Source of the DNA: Asterias amurensis
Taxonomy: Eukaryota; Echinodermata; Asteroidea; Forcipulatida; Asteriidae
Direction: 5' to 3'
Length of the DNA: 64,000 nt
Assembly (NCBI RefSeq): GCF_032118995.1
Contig: NC_092669.1
Location: 10,960,335-11,024,334 of the forward strand
Shown: positions 33,846 to 46,300 of the stretch, piece after piece
Layout: the number at the start of each line of letters is the position of its first letter
Position numbering within the stretch: the stretch's first letter is position 1
Notes under the pieces: generated by a model
Seen by the model: only the letters and a program-made list of their open reading frames with translations
Told to the model about the DNA's origin: nothing
Database searches by the model: none
Made by a program: the position numbers and the translations under genes

Positions 33846-34231
33846 TTAAAGACAGTGGACACTATTGGTAATTGTCAAAGACCAGTCTTCTCACTTGATG
33901 TATCTAAACATATGCATAAAATAACAAACTTGTGAAAATTTGAGCCCAATCGGTCGTCGAAGTTGCGAGATAATAATGAAAGAAAAAACACCCTTGTCAC
34001 ACAAGGTTGTGTGCTTTCAGATTCTTGATTTCGAGACCTCAAATTCTAAATCCGAGGTCTCAATATCAAATTCGTGGAAAATTACTTCTTTCTTGAAAAC
34101 TACGTCACTTCAGAGGGAGCTGTTTCTCACAATGTTTCATACTATCAACCTCTCCCCATTACACGTAACCAAGTAAAGTTTTATGCTAAAGATTATTTTG
34201 AGTAATTACCAATAGTATCCACTGCCTTTAA
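33846..34231 (-). mobile_element. T1 MITE, full copy
   Basis: TTAAAGACAGTGGACAC left, ATCCACTGCCTTTAA right, hairpin intact (GAGACCTCAAATTC / TCCGAGGTCTC). About 300 bp downstream of the SR gene stop codon. Confidence 0.85.
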
Positions 34232-34252
34232 CAGCTTTATAAGCTGGCACCC

Positions 34253-34475
34253 AGGGTCCTATTTCATGGCTCTATGCTCTCGCATTTACCATTCTCCGCA
34301 AGCGCCAGCATTGTAAGTTTTGAATGTGTAGTAACGTGGAGTACGCACGGGCACAAGCCAAAAATTCCCTTGAAAACCCATGAGATACACTTTAAGTCAA
34401 AGTCAGAATTCCCAGCTTCCGCAAGCACTTATTCTTTGTTTATGGCTTTAAGCAGAGCCATGAAATTCAACCCCT
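34253..34475. repeat. Group 10 TIR element, diverged
   Basis: The ends are AGGGTCCTATTTCATGGCTC and AGAGCCATGAAATTCAACCC. It lies 60 bp beyond the SR stop. Confidence 0.65.
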
Positions 34476-34535
34476 GGTCACCGAAGGTAAAACACACCCC
34501 CTTAAAAACTTTAAGAACAAGAGTTTTTAACCGGC

Positions 34536-37500
34536 TCAGTCCGAGTCATCACTCCCTCTTGATCTCTGTTGTTTGTTGCCGTTCCGCTCTCCGCTGCGAC
34601 TTCGGGCGGAGCTGTTTGAGCGGCTTTCTGGGGTAGCGCTACGGCTGCGACGTGGTGTGCGACTACGCCTCGGTGATTTGCTGTTGTGCGGTGATCTGCT
34701 ACGGCGTGGGCTGCGACTGCGTTTCAGGCTGTTTGAACGACTGCGACTCCTTCTGTAATTACAAAGTCATAAACAAATATTATAACAATGATTTCGAATA
34801 GCAAAGTGTTTGATATATTTGGTCGACGCCGCGCTTGTCATAATGTGTACTACATGAAGTTTACAGATTTTGGAAGACTTTAACTTTTGAAACAGAATGC
34901 TCTGGGGTCAACTTCTATGAAAACTGGGTTGTATTCAGTTCCAATTCCATCATTTACCGTTTTCCTTTGATGCTACGATCACGGCTACGGCTTCGTCGGC
35001 TCACGGGGCTACGGCTACGCCTCCGGGGCGGACTGCGGCTACGTCTCCGCGGGGGGCTGCGACTCCGCCTCCTGACTGGACTGCGACTTCTCGAGCGGTA
35101 GTTACTGCGGCGCCTATGAAACACAGCAAATAATAACAGACATGAAATAGCCGTGGCTTCCCCCTTCTTATATACAAAATTATCCTGCTGCTGTTCTATG
35201 TGCTGAAAAAAAAGGATGTAAACTCGTCATGTACATGTCGGGCTAATCCAGTTGAATTTTTCCAGCATTTTCAACTAAGGTGGAGGTGTTTTAGTTTGCC
35301 TAAGTGGTAATACTTCTCGGCTTGCAGTTCGATGGTTGTGGGTTCAATCCTGTGCCAGGAATGGAACTAATGTCTTGTTACTGGAATACATTTTCTTGTT
35401 GGTGATTTTTGTGGTAGTGGAAGCTCGCTCCCTACATGTAGATATTTGTAGGTTTGAAGCAAACTCAAACTATTGTCCGCAAACTGGACCTTTTCTCTGG
35501 CATCCGAGTATGTTTTCACACACCCTTCTTTATATTTCGTCTACATAAACCTCTTCTTGTAAATAAGCAGTTTCAGCTACGGACCAAACGTTTCTTCAAG
35601 TATCTAAAAACTTGTTACCTCCGATCTCTGGAACGAGAACGTGATCTCGAACGATATCTGCGGAAAAGAAAATTAAACAACCCGTGACACAGAATTCTTT
35701 AATGAAAATCATCTCTCCCCTTCCACCCTTTCATAAATAATAATAAAACAATACCAATAAGTGAAACTTAATTTGTCCAACTGCCTTTCAAAAAGCCCCC
35801 AAAACTCATTTAACTTTTCCTTAAAGACAGTGGACACTATTGGTAATTGTCAAAGACCAGTCTTCTCACTTGGTGTATCTCAACATATGCCTAAAATAAC
35901 AAACCTGTGAAAATTTGTGCTCAATCGGTCATCAAAGTTGTCACACAGAGTTGTGTGCTTTCAGATGTATGATTTCGAGACCTCAAATTCTAAATCTGTG
36001 GTCTCAAAATCAAATTTGTGAAAAATTACTTCTTTCTCGAAAACTACGTCACTTCAGAGGGAGCAGTTTCTCACAATGTTTTATACCTCTCCCCATTACT
36101 TGTTACCAAGTAAGGTTTTGTGCTAATAATCATTTTGAGTAATTACCAATGACAAGTTTTAGATCAGAGTATTTTCTAGACTTCTTACCTTGAACGACCA
36201 TATCCCCCAAATCCGCCACCTGGTGGGAAATAACAAACATAAAAGTTTAACTTTAGTGAATTTTCGAAAACAAAATCAAACCGAAGACCAAAAGGAAAGA
36301 GAGTCATACGCTATTTTACACAATGCCGTTTGAACATCACCCACTGTACTGTACGGCTGGCGTATTGCGTTTTTGCTAAAAACTACAGTAGACGATACTA
36401 TTACATGTAGTAGGAGGGTTGACTGTGTACTGTGTAGATGCATTCACCCTATAAAATGTTCATGTTGCAGGCTGGTATAGTTTGTATATGGCAGACAGTA
36501 GGAGGGTTCAGGTTGACTGTGCTGAAGGTGCATTCGCCACATGATTGCATATTGCAGGCTGTCGTGGGTTATCATTGAAAGTCACTGTGGATATTGAATG
36601 GTCAGACAGTAGGAGGGTTGACTATGTCCATTCACCACATGATATCATGCTACAGGCAGCTGGACAAGTTCATAATTAAAAGTCACAGTGGGTGGTTGAT
36701 ATTGAATGGTCAGACAGTAGGAGGGTTAATTTCTGTTGGACTGTTTTGATGCATAATCAAGAAGATGGACACGACTTACGGTAACCTCTGGTGTCGCTGC
36801 GGCAAGCTCGGGCAAAGTGGCCTATCCCACCACACTTATAACACTCGTCATCGCTCTGTGTGGTCAAAAGCAACAACAAAATAAATAAACAAACAAACAA
36901 ACAACTATTGCCATAGTGCTTTAAAATTATGGTGTTTTTTTGCTAATTTGCAGTAATTTCTAAAAGAGGGCAAAACTGTAATTTGTTTGTCGAACATGTT
37001 TACCGGTAGTCCTTTGAAAACATAGGAATAAGGCCGGACATACATATCGTCATTGTGACAAATGTGTCAAAGACATTAAAATTTATCGATAATGGATTTG
37101 TTTCAGAACCCAGTACGTAACATTGCGTAGTGAAATTACACTACTTTGAATAAACACAATATTTTTCTTTTGTTGTTACGAAGTGACAATTTAAATTTAC
37201 CACTGATTGTGCATTGAAACTCATAGCACTAATGATACATGAACCATAGAGAAAGGACCACATGAACTTACCACGCCGCGTTTTGGTCCTCGTGCCCACT
37301 CAACCACGATGCTCTGCCCACAAATCTCCTGACGATCTTCAAACTTCTGGGCGTCCTGTCACATACGTCAAATACAAGAAATTGTATAAAACACACAAAA
37401 ATGTTCTTAGAAATATGGAAAACAGACTAAGTTCTCTACCAATTATCCTTTAATAAACAACTTGTTTATGTATTGTTTACATAAAAAAAAATCGTAAATT

Positions 37501-40500
37501 AATTCATGATTCATTTGTTTGTTTACATGTATATTTTAAATTTTTGGTTTGTTTTGGGGGGCAGTCAAGTTGCAACATACTGAATAAACTCTGCCCCGTG
37601 CACAGTGACCAAGCACCCAAAAGCCTGTCACATTTTGAAGAATTTAAAAGTGGTTTAAGTTGAAATTCTTAAAGAAGACACTGATAAACCAAAGGAAACA
37701 AAAAATCTACCTAAGAAGGAGTTATTCCTCCAAAAACAAGAAAAATGTCACACACTAAACTATCGCCAAATCAAATAATAACCAAGATAAATTCTAACTT
37801 CAAATTTCCGTGGGAACTGGGGATGTCCTAAAAAGCAAGTCATAAAAAAAATCACTTAAAAATGTTCATCCTTTGTCTTAGGAACAGGCGGTATTTCATT
37901 TTTTTTTTTTTGGGGGGGGGGGGTCAGGGATGGTTTACCAGCCACACTGATGTGTATATAGACTATGTGACCTCTGACGTCACACAAAAACCATAACATG
38001 ATTTGCGCACATACCGCCGGGCAAAATCTTTGTGTTTTGGCAGCCCTGTGAAACATGACGTTCTAAATCTGTGGTCTTGAAATCAAATTCGTGTAAAATT
38101 ACTTCTTTCTTGAAAACTACGTCACTTCAGAGGGAGCCGTTTCTCACGATGTTTTATACTATCAACCTCTCCCAATTTCTCTTTACCAAGTAAGGTTTTA
38201 TGCTTATAATTATTTTGAGTAATTACCAATAGTTTCCACTGCCTTTAAGTACACAGTTTAGCCTGTTGTTAATTTGTTTCTTTTTTTTCTGATAGGGGAG
38301 GGAAGGTGGTCGGGGGGTGGGGGCCGTTAGAAGTTATCTTGGCTATTGTATGTAAAGCATTCACTTCTCATTACGTACTCTAAAGAACAATATGTGCCGT
38401 CAATATGTGTTGAAAGGAGGTGGTCAGGTAGACATGAAAAGCCGCCCATGGTTGGACCCGGTTTCATTAGGCTCTGCAGCGGTCAGCGCTAGTGTTTCAA
38501 TTCACACTAGCAAGTCACATGGCTTTATGACGGAGCTACTATATTTTGGTAGAGCGCCCTCTTGCAACCAGACATGTGGCTTGGTAGCTTGTCTTCGCCG
38601 CACGTCTGCTTTTGGTAGTGATTTGAGATCTTTGGTTTCAAAGTGTAAAGCGCCCTCTTGTGGCCCGGATATGGGGTATCTAGAACCTCCGAAAACTCGT
38701 CTAGCGCCCTCTTGTGGCCCGGATATGGGGTTTCTAGAGCCTCCGAGAACTCGTCTTTGAGTGGTCAGGAGGGGATTGTGGTTGACGGTAGGCTGAGGTG
38801 GGTTGGTAGCGACCCCCCGGCTAGGCTTCAATCTCTGGCGGTTATGGTAGTGTTTTAAGGCTCTAAGGTAGTGACAACCAACCAACGTCATTCATTCGGA
38901 CTTGGCAGTGACCGAGAACTTTTTGGGTAGGCAAAGGAACTCTGTGTAAAATGCAATCATTCAAGAATTAAGTGTCAACAAGTAAATCAACAAAAAAGCA
39001 TCCAAAAGTAAAAATTGAAAAATAAACTGAGAGCAGAAGTAAATTTGATTCAGGAATGAAGGTTCTGTTTTTCAAACTGCATAATAATCTAAATGCATTT
39101 TAAAGACACTGGACACTATTGGTAATTGTCAAAGACCAGTCTTCTCAACATATGCATGAAATATAAAACCTGTGAAAATTTGAGCTCAGTTGGTCATTGA
39201 AGTCGCGAGATAATAATGAAAGAAAAAACACCCTTGTAACACGAAGTTGTGTGCTGTCAGATGCTTGATTTCGAGACCTCAAATTCTAAATCTGAGGTCT
39301 CGAAATCAAACTCGTGGAAAATTACTTCTTTCTCAAACACAACGTCAGTTCAGAGGGAGATGTTCCACTATGCTTTATACTGTCTACCTCTCCCCATTAC
39401 TCATTACCAAGTGAGGTTTTACCTTTAATAATTATTTTGATGAATTACCAATAGTGTCCACTGCCTTTAATCAATATTTACTTCAATTTGTCATAAGAAG
39501 TGAACACTCGCAAACCTAACTATGTAAAAACCCATGGCCCAATTTCATGGAGCTTCATAAGCACACAAATTAGCTAAGCTCCAAACAATTATGCTAACCA
39601 GACTAAGGTTACCGGTCATAGTACCATGTCACATGTAGAATTTATGACTGGTGTCTTGCTCCTTTTTGGTAAGCAGAAAATTGTTAAGCAATATTTCCTG
39701 CTTTAAAGCAGCTTGATGAAATTATATTCTTGCCAAGAATTTACATGTACTTTTTAAATCAATCACCCCCTTCAATCGAACTAATGTTTAAATTTGTTTT
39801 TGTTATCAGAATTATCATCGCAATTAAATTATGAAAATTATATCAAATGGTAAAGTACAGCATGTTAATTTGTTTAGTTTCTGCTGTATTTCTTGTGAAA
39901 AGAACAGGGGTCGATTTCACAAAGAGTTAAGACTAGTCTTATCTCGAGTTGGGAAGAGTTACTCGTCCTAACTTAGGACTAGCTATACGTTTTTGATATT
40001 AACTCATTGTGAAAATCGACCCCAGACTTTTTTTGCTGTTTTCTAAGCAAGTACATGTAGATACTGTTTTCAGACTTTCACAGGTAACTTTTCTTGGTAT
40101 GACCCTACCTAAAAGAAGTGAGCCATTTTGAAGACCAATATTGCGTTAAATTTCAGATGAGTTACTCAAAGATGGTTCTCACTTGAATTGCAGAATTGGA
40201 TCAAAATTACGGTATGTCTAATGCGTGTGAACCAATGCACTACTTGACCCGAATATATTTTTATCATTCATTATTTTATTATAAATATTTAGGGTCTTGG
40301 TCAATTTGCGCCTTTACTTACCTCCGCATCCCGGGGGTCTTCATAATCAATGAAGGCATAGGCTGTTGAGAAACATACAAATAAATTAATTAATGAAATA
40401 GTTGACAAAGGGAGATTTGTCAACACCTTTGGTACATGTAGTTGTCAAAGATCAGTATTCTCACTTGGTGTATCCCAAAATCGGTTAAAATTTTTACTCA

Positions 40501-41873
40501 ATTGGTCATCGAATTTGCAAGAGATAGAAGAGAATAATTAAAGGCTTCAGAGCCTGAAGTCTTTTAATATTTGAGTGAGAAACTACCTCTTTCTCAAAAA
40601 CTGCGTCACTTCTGAGGTTTTCTCACAATGTTTTATACAACAGCTCCCAATTTAACTTGTTACCAAGAAAGTTTTTATGCTAACAATTATTTTGAGTAAT
40701 TACCAAAAGTGTCCAGTGCCTTTAAATTTGTCAGAACTTGGAGGTCTTTGAACTTTTTGCAACTATAATTTACTTTAAAGGTTAGCAAAGCAATGGAAGG
40801 GTCAAAATGAAAACCGCATTTGAAGAAATGGACAAATATTTATTATTACTCACCCATTCCAGTCCCTGAAGTTAAAACATCAGGATCCAAATCATTATTT
40901 CATCCAGGACCAAGAATCCAAGAGAGAAAAAGAAAAAGGACAAACAGGAAACACATATCGTATTATAAGATTGATTCTAATTATTGAATATTGTACCTTA
41001 AAAAATGAGCTATACATGTACCGTTTTGGGGGTGAAAATAATAAGGGAAAAAGTGGTGGAAAGGGAAAAATTTCTGTTAGTCTGTTAGTTCTTTAGTATG
41101 TCGATCAAAGTCAAATGTAAAATGTTGTGAATTTCACTGAAATTGAAGGGTGGCACTCACTGCCACTGGTGATAATGATACGCAATTCTTTCCCGTTTCA
41201 TTTTGAAAGTACAAAGTGACATCGTAATAAACAGAGTATTATTTTTGATATTATAAATTGTAATTTAGTTACAAATTTACACCAACATTACAAATAAAAT
41301 AGTTAATGTTTTAAATAATTATGTACTAGCAACTACTACTAGGCCTACTTAAAATAATATTTCCTTCAATTTTGATAGTTTTGTAAAATAATTTTGTAAA
41401 ATAATTTTTGTAATAATTATAAAAATTAAAATCTTTATTTTTTATTATAGTTAAGCCTCATAGTCATGATATAGGCTATTATGAATATTAATAATATTGT
41501 TACTAATTTGTCCCTCCTCCTGCCTGTCATAATTCAAATTGTCAATAAAATTAAAATAGCAAATGGGACCATATATATAGGCCTTTTTAGATGGGAAGCC
41601 GGCCTTATTCTGGTGTGGTTAATAAACCGTGTAAACATTTTCGGAACAAAATTCAAGATCTCCCTTTTTAAAACCAATTGTATGAAGGTCGAGTAGTCTA
41701 CAAATAGAAAACCAGAGGCTTTTTAAAAGGTCGACTCGTCTCAAAACACGAAAGAAACGCTTACCGTATTTCAGTTCGCATCTCTGCATCGGTCCGTACT
41801 TCATAAACACATCTTCGACATCTCTCTGTCGAGTCTGCTTACTCAACCTTCCAATGAAGAGCTGAGCAGACAT
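34536..41873 (-). CDS. SR splicing factor with RRM, CCHC knuckle and RS tail
   Basis: Nine coding exons on the minus strand: 41873-41765, 40865-40854 (microexon), 40362-40322, 37355-37272, 36855-36780, 36219-36189, 35657-35619, 35113-34958, 34752-34536. Phases fit and give 254 aa. Residues 3-82 form one RRM: RNP2 is LFIGRL, and RNP1 is MAYAFIDY, completed by the microexon. It closes with VVEWARGPKRG, which resembles SRSF4/5/6 RRM1. A CX2CX4HX4C zinc knuckle (CYKCGGIGHFARAC) is at 87-100, as in SRSF7 and plant RSZ proteins. From about 118 the tail is RS/SR dipeptides with RRRSRSP blocks, the target of SR kinases. Role: nuclear, binds exonic enhancers and recruits spliceosome parts (family knowledge). 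The start is the first ATG, supported by MSAQLFIGRL. It is not a plain orthologue of any human SRSF that I can name. Convergent with CNDP2 and divergent from ARL1. Confidence 0.93.
35821..36150 (-). mobile_element. T1 MITE, right end lost
   Basis: In the SR intron between exons 35657 and 36189. The left end is complete. A 40-bp piece before the hairpin is deleted and the right TIR stops at ATTACCAAT, 39 bp before the exon edge. Confidence 0.75.
36220..36779. repeat. Degenerate tandem repeat in an SR gene intron
   Basis: Four blocks spaced about 90-110 bp share AGTAGGAGGGTT (36409, 36498, 36607, 36715), with GTGCATTCRCC and ATTGAATGGTCAGAC nearby in some of them. The rest of the intron is plain. 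Confidence 0.6.
36856..37271 (-). other. SR gene intron, nothing recognised
   Basis: AT-rich intron with an (AAAC)n-like stretch at 36880-36905. Confidence 0.5.
37356..38060 (-). other. First part of the largest SR gene intron
   Basis: Unassigned apart from a T-run followed by a G-run at 37900-37922. SR genes often carry a poison exon in a large intron, but none could be identified here by eye. Confidence 0.4.
38061..38248 (-). mobile_element. T1 MITE, right half only
   Basis: Begins in the loop of the central hairpin (TTCTAAATCTGTGGTC) and runs to CCACTGCCTTTAA. Confidence 0.8.
38553..38718. promoter_or_regulatory. Three CTCF-like motifs
   Basis: On the minus strand GCCACAAGAGGGCGC occurs at 38650-38664 and 38704-38718, and a weaker TTGCAAGAGGGCGCT at 38553-38567. 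All point the same way and match the vertebrate CTCF core. Binding in this organism is inference. Confidence 0.4.
38650..38757. repeat. Two-unit 54-bp tandem repeat
   Basis: GCGCCCTCTTGTGGCCCGGA, then TATGGGGT-TCTAGA-CCTCCGA-AACTCGTCT, occurs twice with four or five differences. Confidence 0.85.
39100..39470 (-). mobile_element. T1 MITE, full copy
   Basis: In the largest SR intron. TTAA at both ends; hairpin GATTTCGAGACCTCAAATTC / CTGAGGTCTCGAAATC perfect in the arms. Confidence 0.85.
39537..39723. repeat. Group 9 TIR element
   Basis: Left GCCCAATTTCATGGAGCTTC, right AGCAGCTTGATGAAATT. Inner ACATGTAGAATTTATGACTG and GGTAAGCAGAAAATTG as in the other copies. Confidence 0.65.
39907..40023. repeat. 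Group 11 TIR element
   Basis: The ends are GGGGTCGATTTCACAAAGAG and TTGTGAAAATCGACCCC. Inner CTAACTTAGGACTAG. A left-truncated relative lies at 51171-51254. Confidence 0.75.
40418..40725 (-). mobile_element. T1 MITE, variant subfamily
   Basis: In the intron between the microexon and the RNP1 exon of the SR gene. The central palindrome is GGCTTCAGAGCCTGAAGTC type, as at 6264 and 30998. The left end is worn. Confidence 0.7.
40854..40865 (-). other. 12-nt coding microexon of the SR gene
   Basis: On the minus strand TGTTTTAACTTCAG | GGACTGGAATGG | GTGAGTAATA. It enters and leaves in phase 1 and inserts Thr-Gly-Met between the split Gly and Ala codons, turning KY-AYAF into KYGTGMAYAF. The longer form restores the usual spacing between beta-2 and the RNP1 strand. 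Confidence 0.8.
40866..41764 (-). other. SR gene intron 1, unassigned
   Basis: Very AT-rich. No MITE recognised, unlike the neighbouring introns. Confidence 0.5.
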
Positions 41874-43379
41874 TTTGGCAATCAACAAGAAATTAATTTG
41901 GTAATATTCTCTCGATTTTACTTCCCCGTTTGTCGTGTGGCGATCGTGTGTGACGTGTGTACAAAAAACAACAGTGTGCGTTGCTTCGTGTTCAAATTGT
42001 AATCTTTCGCTCGTCCCCTAATACGCTTTACTCACTGATGATAACCCTGCGGACGAGGTGATCAAAACTTAGTCAGTGTTCATTATTTCTCACCAAAACA
42101 TGTATTGGCGCTTGGGTATCAGACTTTAATTTTCCCCAAAAATGTTTTTTCTTTCCCCGCAATTAATTTTATTAAAAGTAACTACTGGGTTGAATTTCAA
42201 CAAAATTAACAATACTGCCTTGGAATTCGGTTCGCTAATACCCAAGCAACGATTTGTACCCAATATTTTTGGTTTAATGACTGTGTAAGACGGGTTTTAG
42301 TTTGCAAAGTTAATAAATAGTACAGGCACAGTAGTTGGTGTTGCCAGGCTGTTCTTTTACCAGATCTTATAATTTCGAGAAAAAAAAGTAGTGAAATAAT
42401 TTTGTATTTTTGAAAGATGATAATTACAATAAAAACATAAATTCCCCAAGGTGAACTGTAATTTCTTAGAGCTTTTTTTATGGATCATTTCTGGTCGTTT
42501 TCACTTTTAGTTTTGTTTAATACTTACATTATTTGTAATTTTTTTATTTTAAAATAATACTTGTATTTGTAAAGTACTGTTTGTTATGTATTATATTCCG
42601 GTTATTTTAACTCATAGTTTTGTTTATGTATTTCATTCGAAATGTTACTTTTTATTTTTATGAAATTGTTCTAATTTGTTTGTTATTCGTCAACTTTTTT
42701 GTATGACTATTGTTTATTTTATCATGTATTGTATGTTTTAAATATTTGTGTTGTTACAGTGTGCGTACTTTATTTTTCTTGTCATCTCATGTATTTTATT
42801 TTATTTACATTTGGCTTTAATTTTTCTCCCAAAGATGTTTTACTTCAATATAATAGGGTAGGAGTGCTTTTCCAATAATATGTTTCATTTCCTAAAAATA
42901 ACAAAGTAAATTAATATGTTAAATTTTTTTCTGGCCCAAATGGAAACAAGTTATTTTACTGATTTGGCTTACCCCGGGTAAATAAAGGAAATAATAATTA
43001 TTAAATAAATAAATATGCAGTTTTCTCAGACCTTTTGGAAAAAGAACGGCAAAGCAATTCCCTTTGTCATGAAATACACGCTGGCAAAGAGTTATAGCCA
43101 GTGCATGACGTCATCGTTTAGCTGACACGTTGGATTTGAGCATAATGTATGTATTTCATGTATAGTATGAACATGAATGAGATGTACAGTGTGTACGGAT
43201 TCTGTGTGTACATTGCACAAGAGTGACAACTTCTGCAACAACGAAAGGAACTTTTAGTTTTAACGTCAATGGCACGAAATTTACCTTAAAGTGTTGATAT
43301 TTTGCTTATTTTTTTAGTAAATTGGGAAATTTGAAACCTGCTAGATCTGGTGTTTCCATCGAGACAGTATTTATTAAAA
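41874..43379. promoter_or_regulatory. Intergenic region between divergent SR and ARL1 genes
   Basis: 1.5 kb separate the two start codons. No MITE or SINE copies were seen, in contrast to nearly every other non-coding stretch of this size. AT-rich with T-runs at 42400-42830; AATAATAATTATTAAATAAA near 42990. Promoters of both genes must lie here, but no specific element was identified. Confidence 0.5.
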
Positions 43380-46300
43380 ATGGGTAAGTTTTTCAGAGCA
43401 GACAGAGATTTTTGCAACTGTCCGTAAATTGGGCAAAACTCCAGTTTCGCCGGTGTCTGCTTCAAATAAACAAGTACCGTTTAGTAGTCCGCCCCAAACC
43501 AAATGCATAAACCAGGCATACAGCTGATCAGCTGATCAGCTGATTTCCTTGTACCTGTTGTCTCTGTTTTCTTATCTTTATCATGTTTATCGTAATTTAA
43601 ATCATTCAATCAATCAATTTTCAATGTTGTATGTTATTATGATTGTATTGACTATAAATAGTATTGGAAAAGTTTCCGTATGGCGCCACCACTTTTTCAT
43701 TCGAAATAAAATAATATAGTATCTATTTTACCTGATTGATATATCCCTTTTTGTAAAAATGAGTGAAAAAGTGGTGGCGCCATACGGAAAGTTATCCATA
43801 GTATTGATTGTAAATTTTAAAATTAAGTTTAATTGATTTAACTTTTTTTTTAAAGGCAGTGGGCACTATTGGTAATTGTCAAAGACTAGCCTTCACAATT
43901 GGTGTATCTCAACATACGCATAAAATAACTAACCTGTGAAAATTTGAGCTCAATCAGTCATCGAACTTGCGAGATAATAATGAAAGAAAAAAACACCCTT
44001 ATCACACAAAGTTGTGTGCGTTTAGATGGTTGATTAATTCGTGGAAAATTACTTCTTTCTTGAAATCTACGTCACTTCAGAGGGAGCTGTTTCTCACAAT
44101 GTTTTATACTATCAACCTCTCCCCATTACTCGTCACCAAGAAAGGTTTTATGTTAATAACTATTTTGAGTAATTACCAATAGTGTCCACTGCCTTTTATA
44201 AAATTAAAGTATCCATAAATTCTCAATTAATATTAATAAATAATAATATTATTAAAAAATTTATTATTAAAATATTATAAATGGTATATAGTTAAATATG
44301 TCATTGGAAATTGTACTAACAAACTGATAAAACATTATCTGATCATTCATTCATTACAAACATGACAAAAGTTTGATTCAGTGATTGGAAAGACCTTGCT
44401 CAAACAGATTTAGATAAAATAGCGATGTTATATTTATTTTCTTGTTTTTATTTTACTTGTATCCTAGCCAATCCCTTCACAAATATTAATTGTGTTTAAT
44501 TAACTCCAAAACTCTTTAATTTTTTCAGGGGGATTTTTTACCAGAATGTTCTCCGGCCTGTTTGGCTCCAAAGAGCTAAGAATTCTAATCCTCGGCCTTG
44601 ACGGTGCTGGCAAAACAACAATACTCTACCGCCTTCATGTTGGCGAAGTAGTTACCACAATACCAAGTAAGTAGATCGGAACAAGTACCTGGTTTTTGTT
44701 TTTCTTTTCATTTCACTGAAGTCTAATGGTTACATGACATTTTCCAACTTCTTTAAAGGCAGTGGACACTATTGGTAACTACTCAAAATAGTGGTTATCA
44801 TAAAAACTTACTTGGTAACGAACAATATCAATGGAGAGCTGTTGATAGTATAAAACATTGTGAGAAACGGCTCCCTCTGAAGTAATGTAGTTTTCGAGAA
44901 AGTTTTCTCACTAAAATATTTGAATTTGATCTTGAGACCTCAGAATTTGATTTTGAGTTCTTCAAATCAAGCATCTGATGAAAACTGTTTTTCTTCCATT
45001 ATTCTCTCGCAACTTTGACGACTAATTGAGCTCAAAAGTTCACAGGTTTGTCATTTTGTTCGTATTTTGAGATGCACCAAGTGGTCTTTTGACAATAACC
45101 AAAGGTGTCCAGTGTCTTTAAAGCCATTTATACACTTTCGGAACAGAAAAAAAAGAAAAAAATCACAGATTTACAAATAACTTACAGGGTTTACAGAAGG
45201 TAATGGTGAAAGTCTTCTTTTCACTTTTTGAGAAAACATTAAAACAATTATCAATTCTCGACATCAAGAATTACGGATTTATAGTAAACACATGTCATGA
45301 CACGGCGAAACGTGCTGAAACAAGAGTGTGTTTTCTCGTTATTTTCTCCCGACTCCGATGACCGATTGATCCTAAATTTTCACAAGTTTGTTATTTTATA
45401 TATAAGTTGTGATACACGAAGTCTGGGCCTTTGGACAATACTGTTTACAGAAATTGTCCAATGGCTTTAAGTCAAAAGTGAAGCTTTCTCAGCCATGTCC
45501 AGTCTAGATGAGAACAAGCTACAATCTCAGCACTGAGCTCTCAATAATAAGCCAGCTTGATATTAATTTTGTATCATATTATTTGTTTTCCTTCCTCTTC
45601 TTTTTCTCACAGCCATTGGTTTTAATGTAGAAACTGTCAAATACGGTAATATCAAATTTCAAGTATGGGATCTTGGAGGACAGACCAGCATAAGGTAATC
45701 ATAACCCCCCCCCCCCTTAATAAAAGCCCATCCAATATTTGTTGACACATAAAGATAAATGCTATCCCTCAAACCTTCCCGAACTCATCAAAATGTGGCA
45801 TCCTCTGTCTCTTGAAACAAATTACCACATACCATACGATCATCTCCAACAGTTGTTTCTTTCAAGCGCAACCTCAAAAGTTATGTATTCTAGTGTATTA
45901 TAATTGCTATTGTTTTTGTGTGTGGAGCGCAATGATCATTTTTTGTTGTTGGAATTGCTATAGAAGAGCTAGCATTATTATTAACATCCTCCGTCCTCTC
46001 TACATGACCAAACCACCTGTGGCTCCTCAATCAGCCTGTCGATCCCCTCCACTTTGACTCTCCTCCTCGGCTCCTCGCTTGACAGTCTGTCGGCCAGAGA
46101 CACCCCACACATCCACCTGATCATTCTAAATTTGTGATTGTTTACTCTTTCTGTTTTTGTTGACAGACCGTATTGGAGATGTTACTACTCCAACACTGAT
46201 GCCATTATTTACGTTGTAGATAGCTCGGATAAAGAAAGGATGGGAATCTCAAAATCAGAACTTGTAGCAATGTTAGAAGTGAGTCAAAGTTTTTTCTTTT

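Noticed and set aside
34274-34758. Arg/Leu-rich plus-strand frames
   Set aside because: They are antisense to the RS-encoding last exon of the SR gene and to a group 10 repeat.
38392-38760. 122-aa open frame in the large SR intron
   Set aside because: It includes the 54-bp tandem repeat, has no splice support and sits on the strand opposite the host gene; no known domain.
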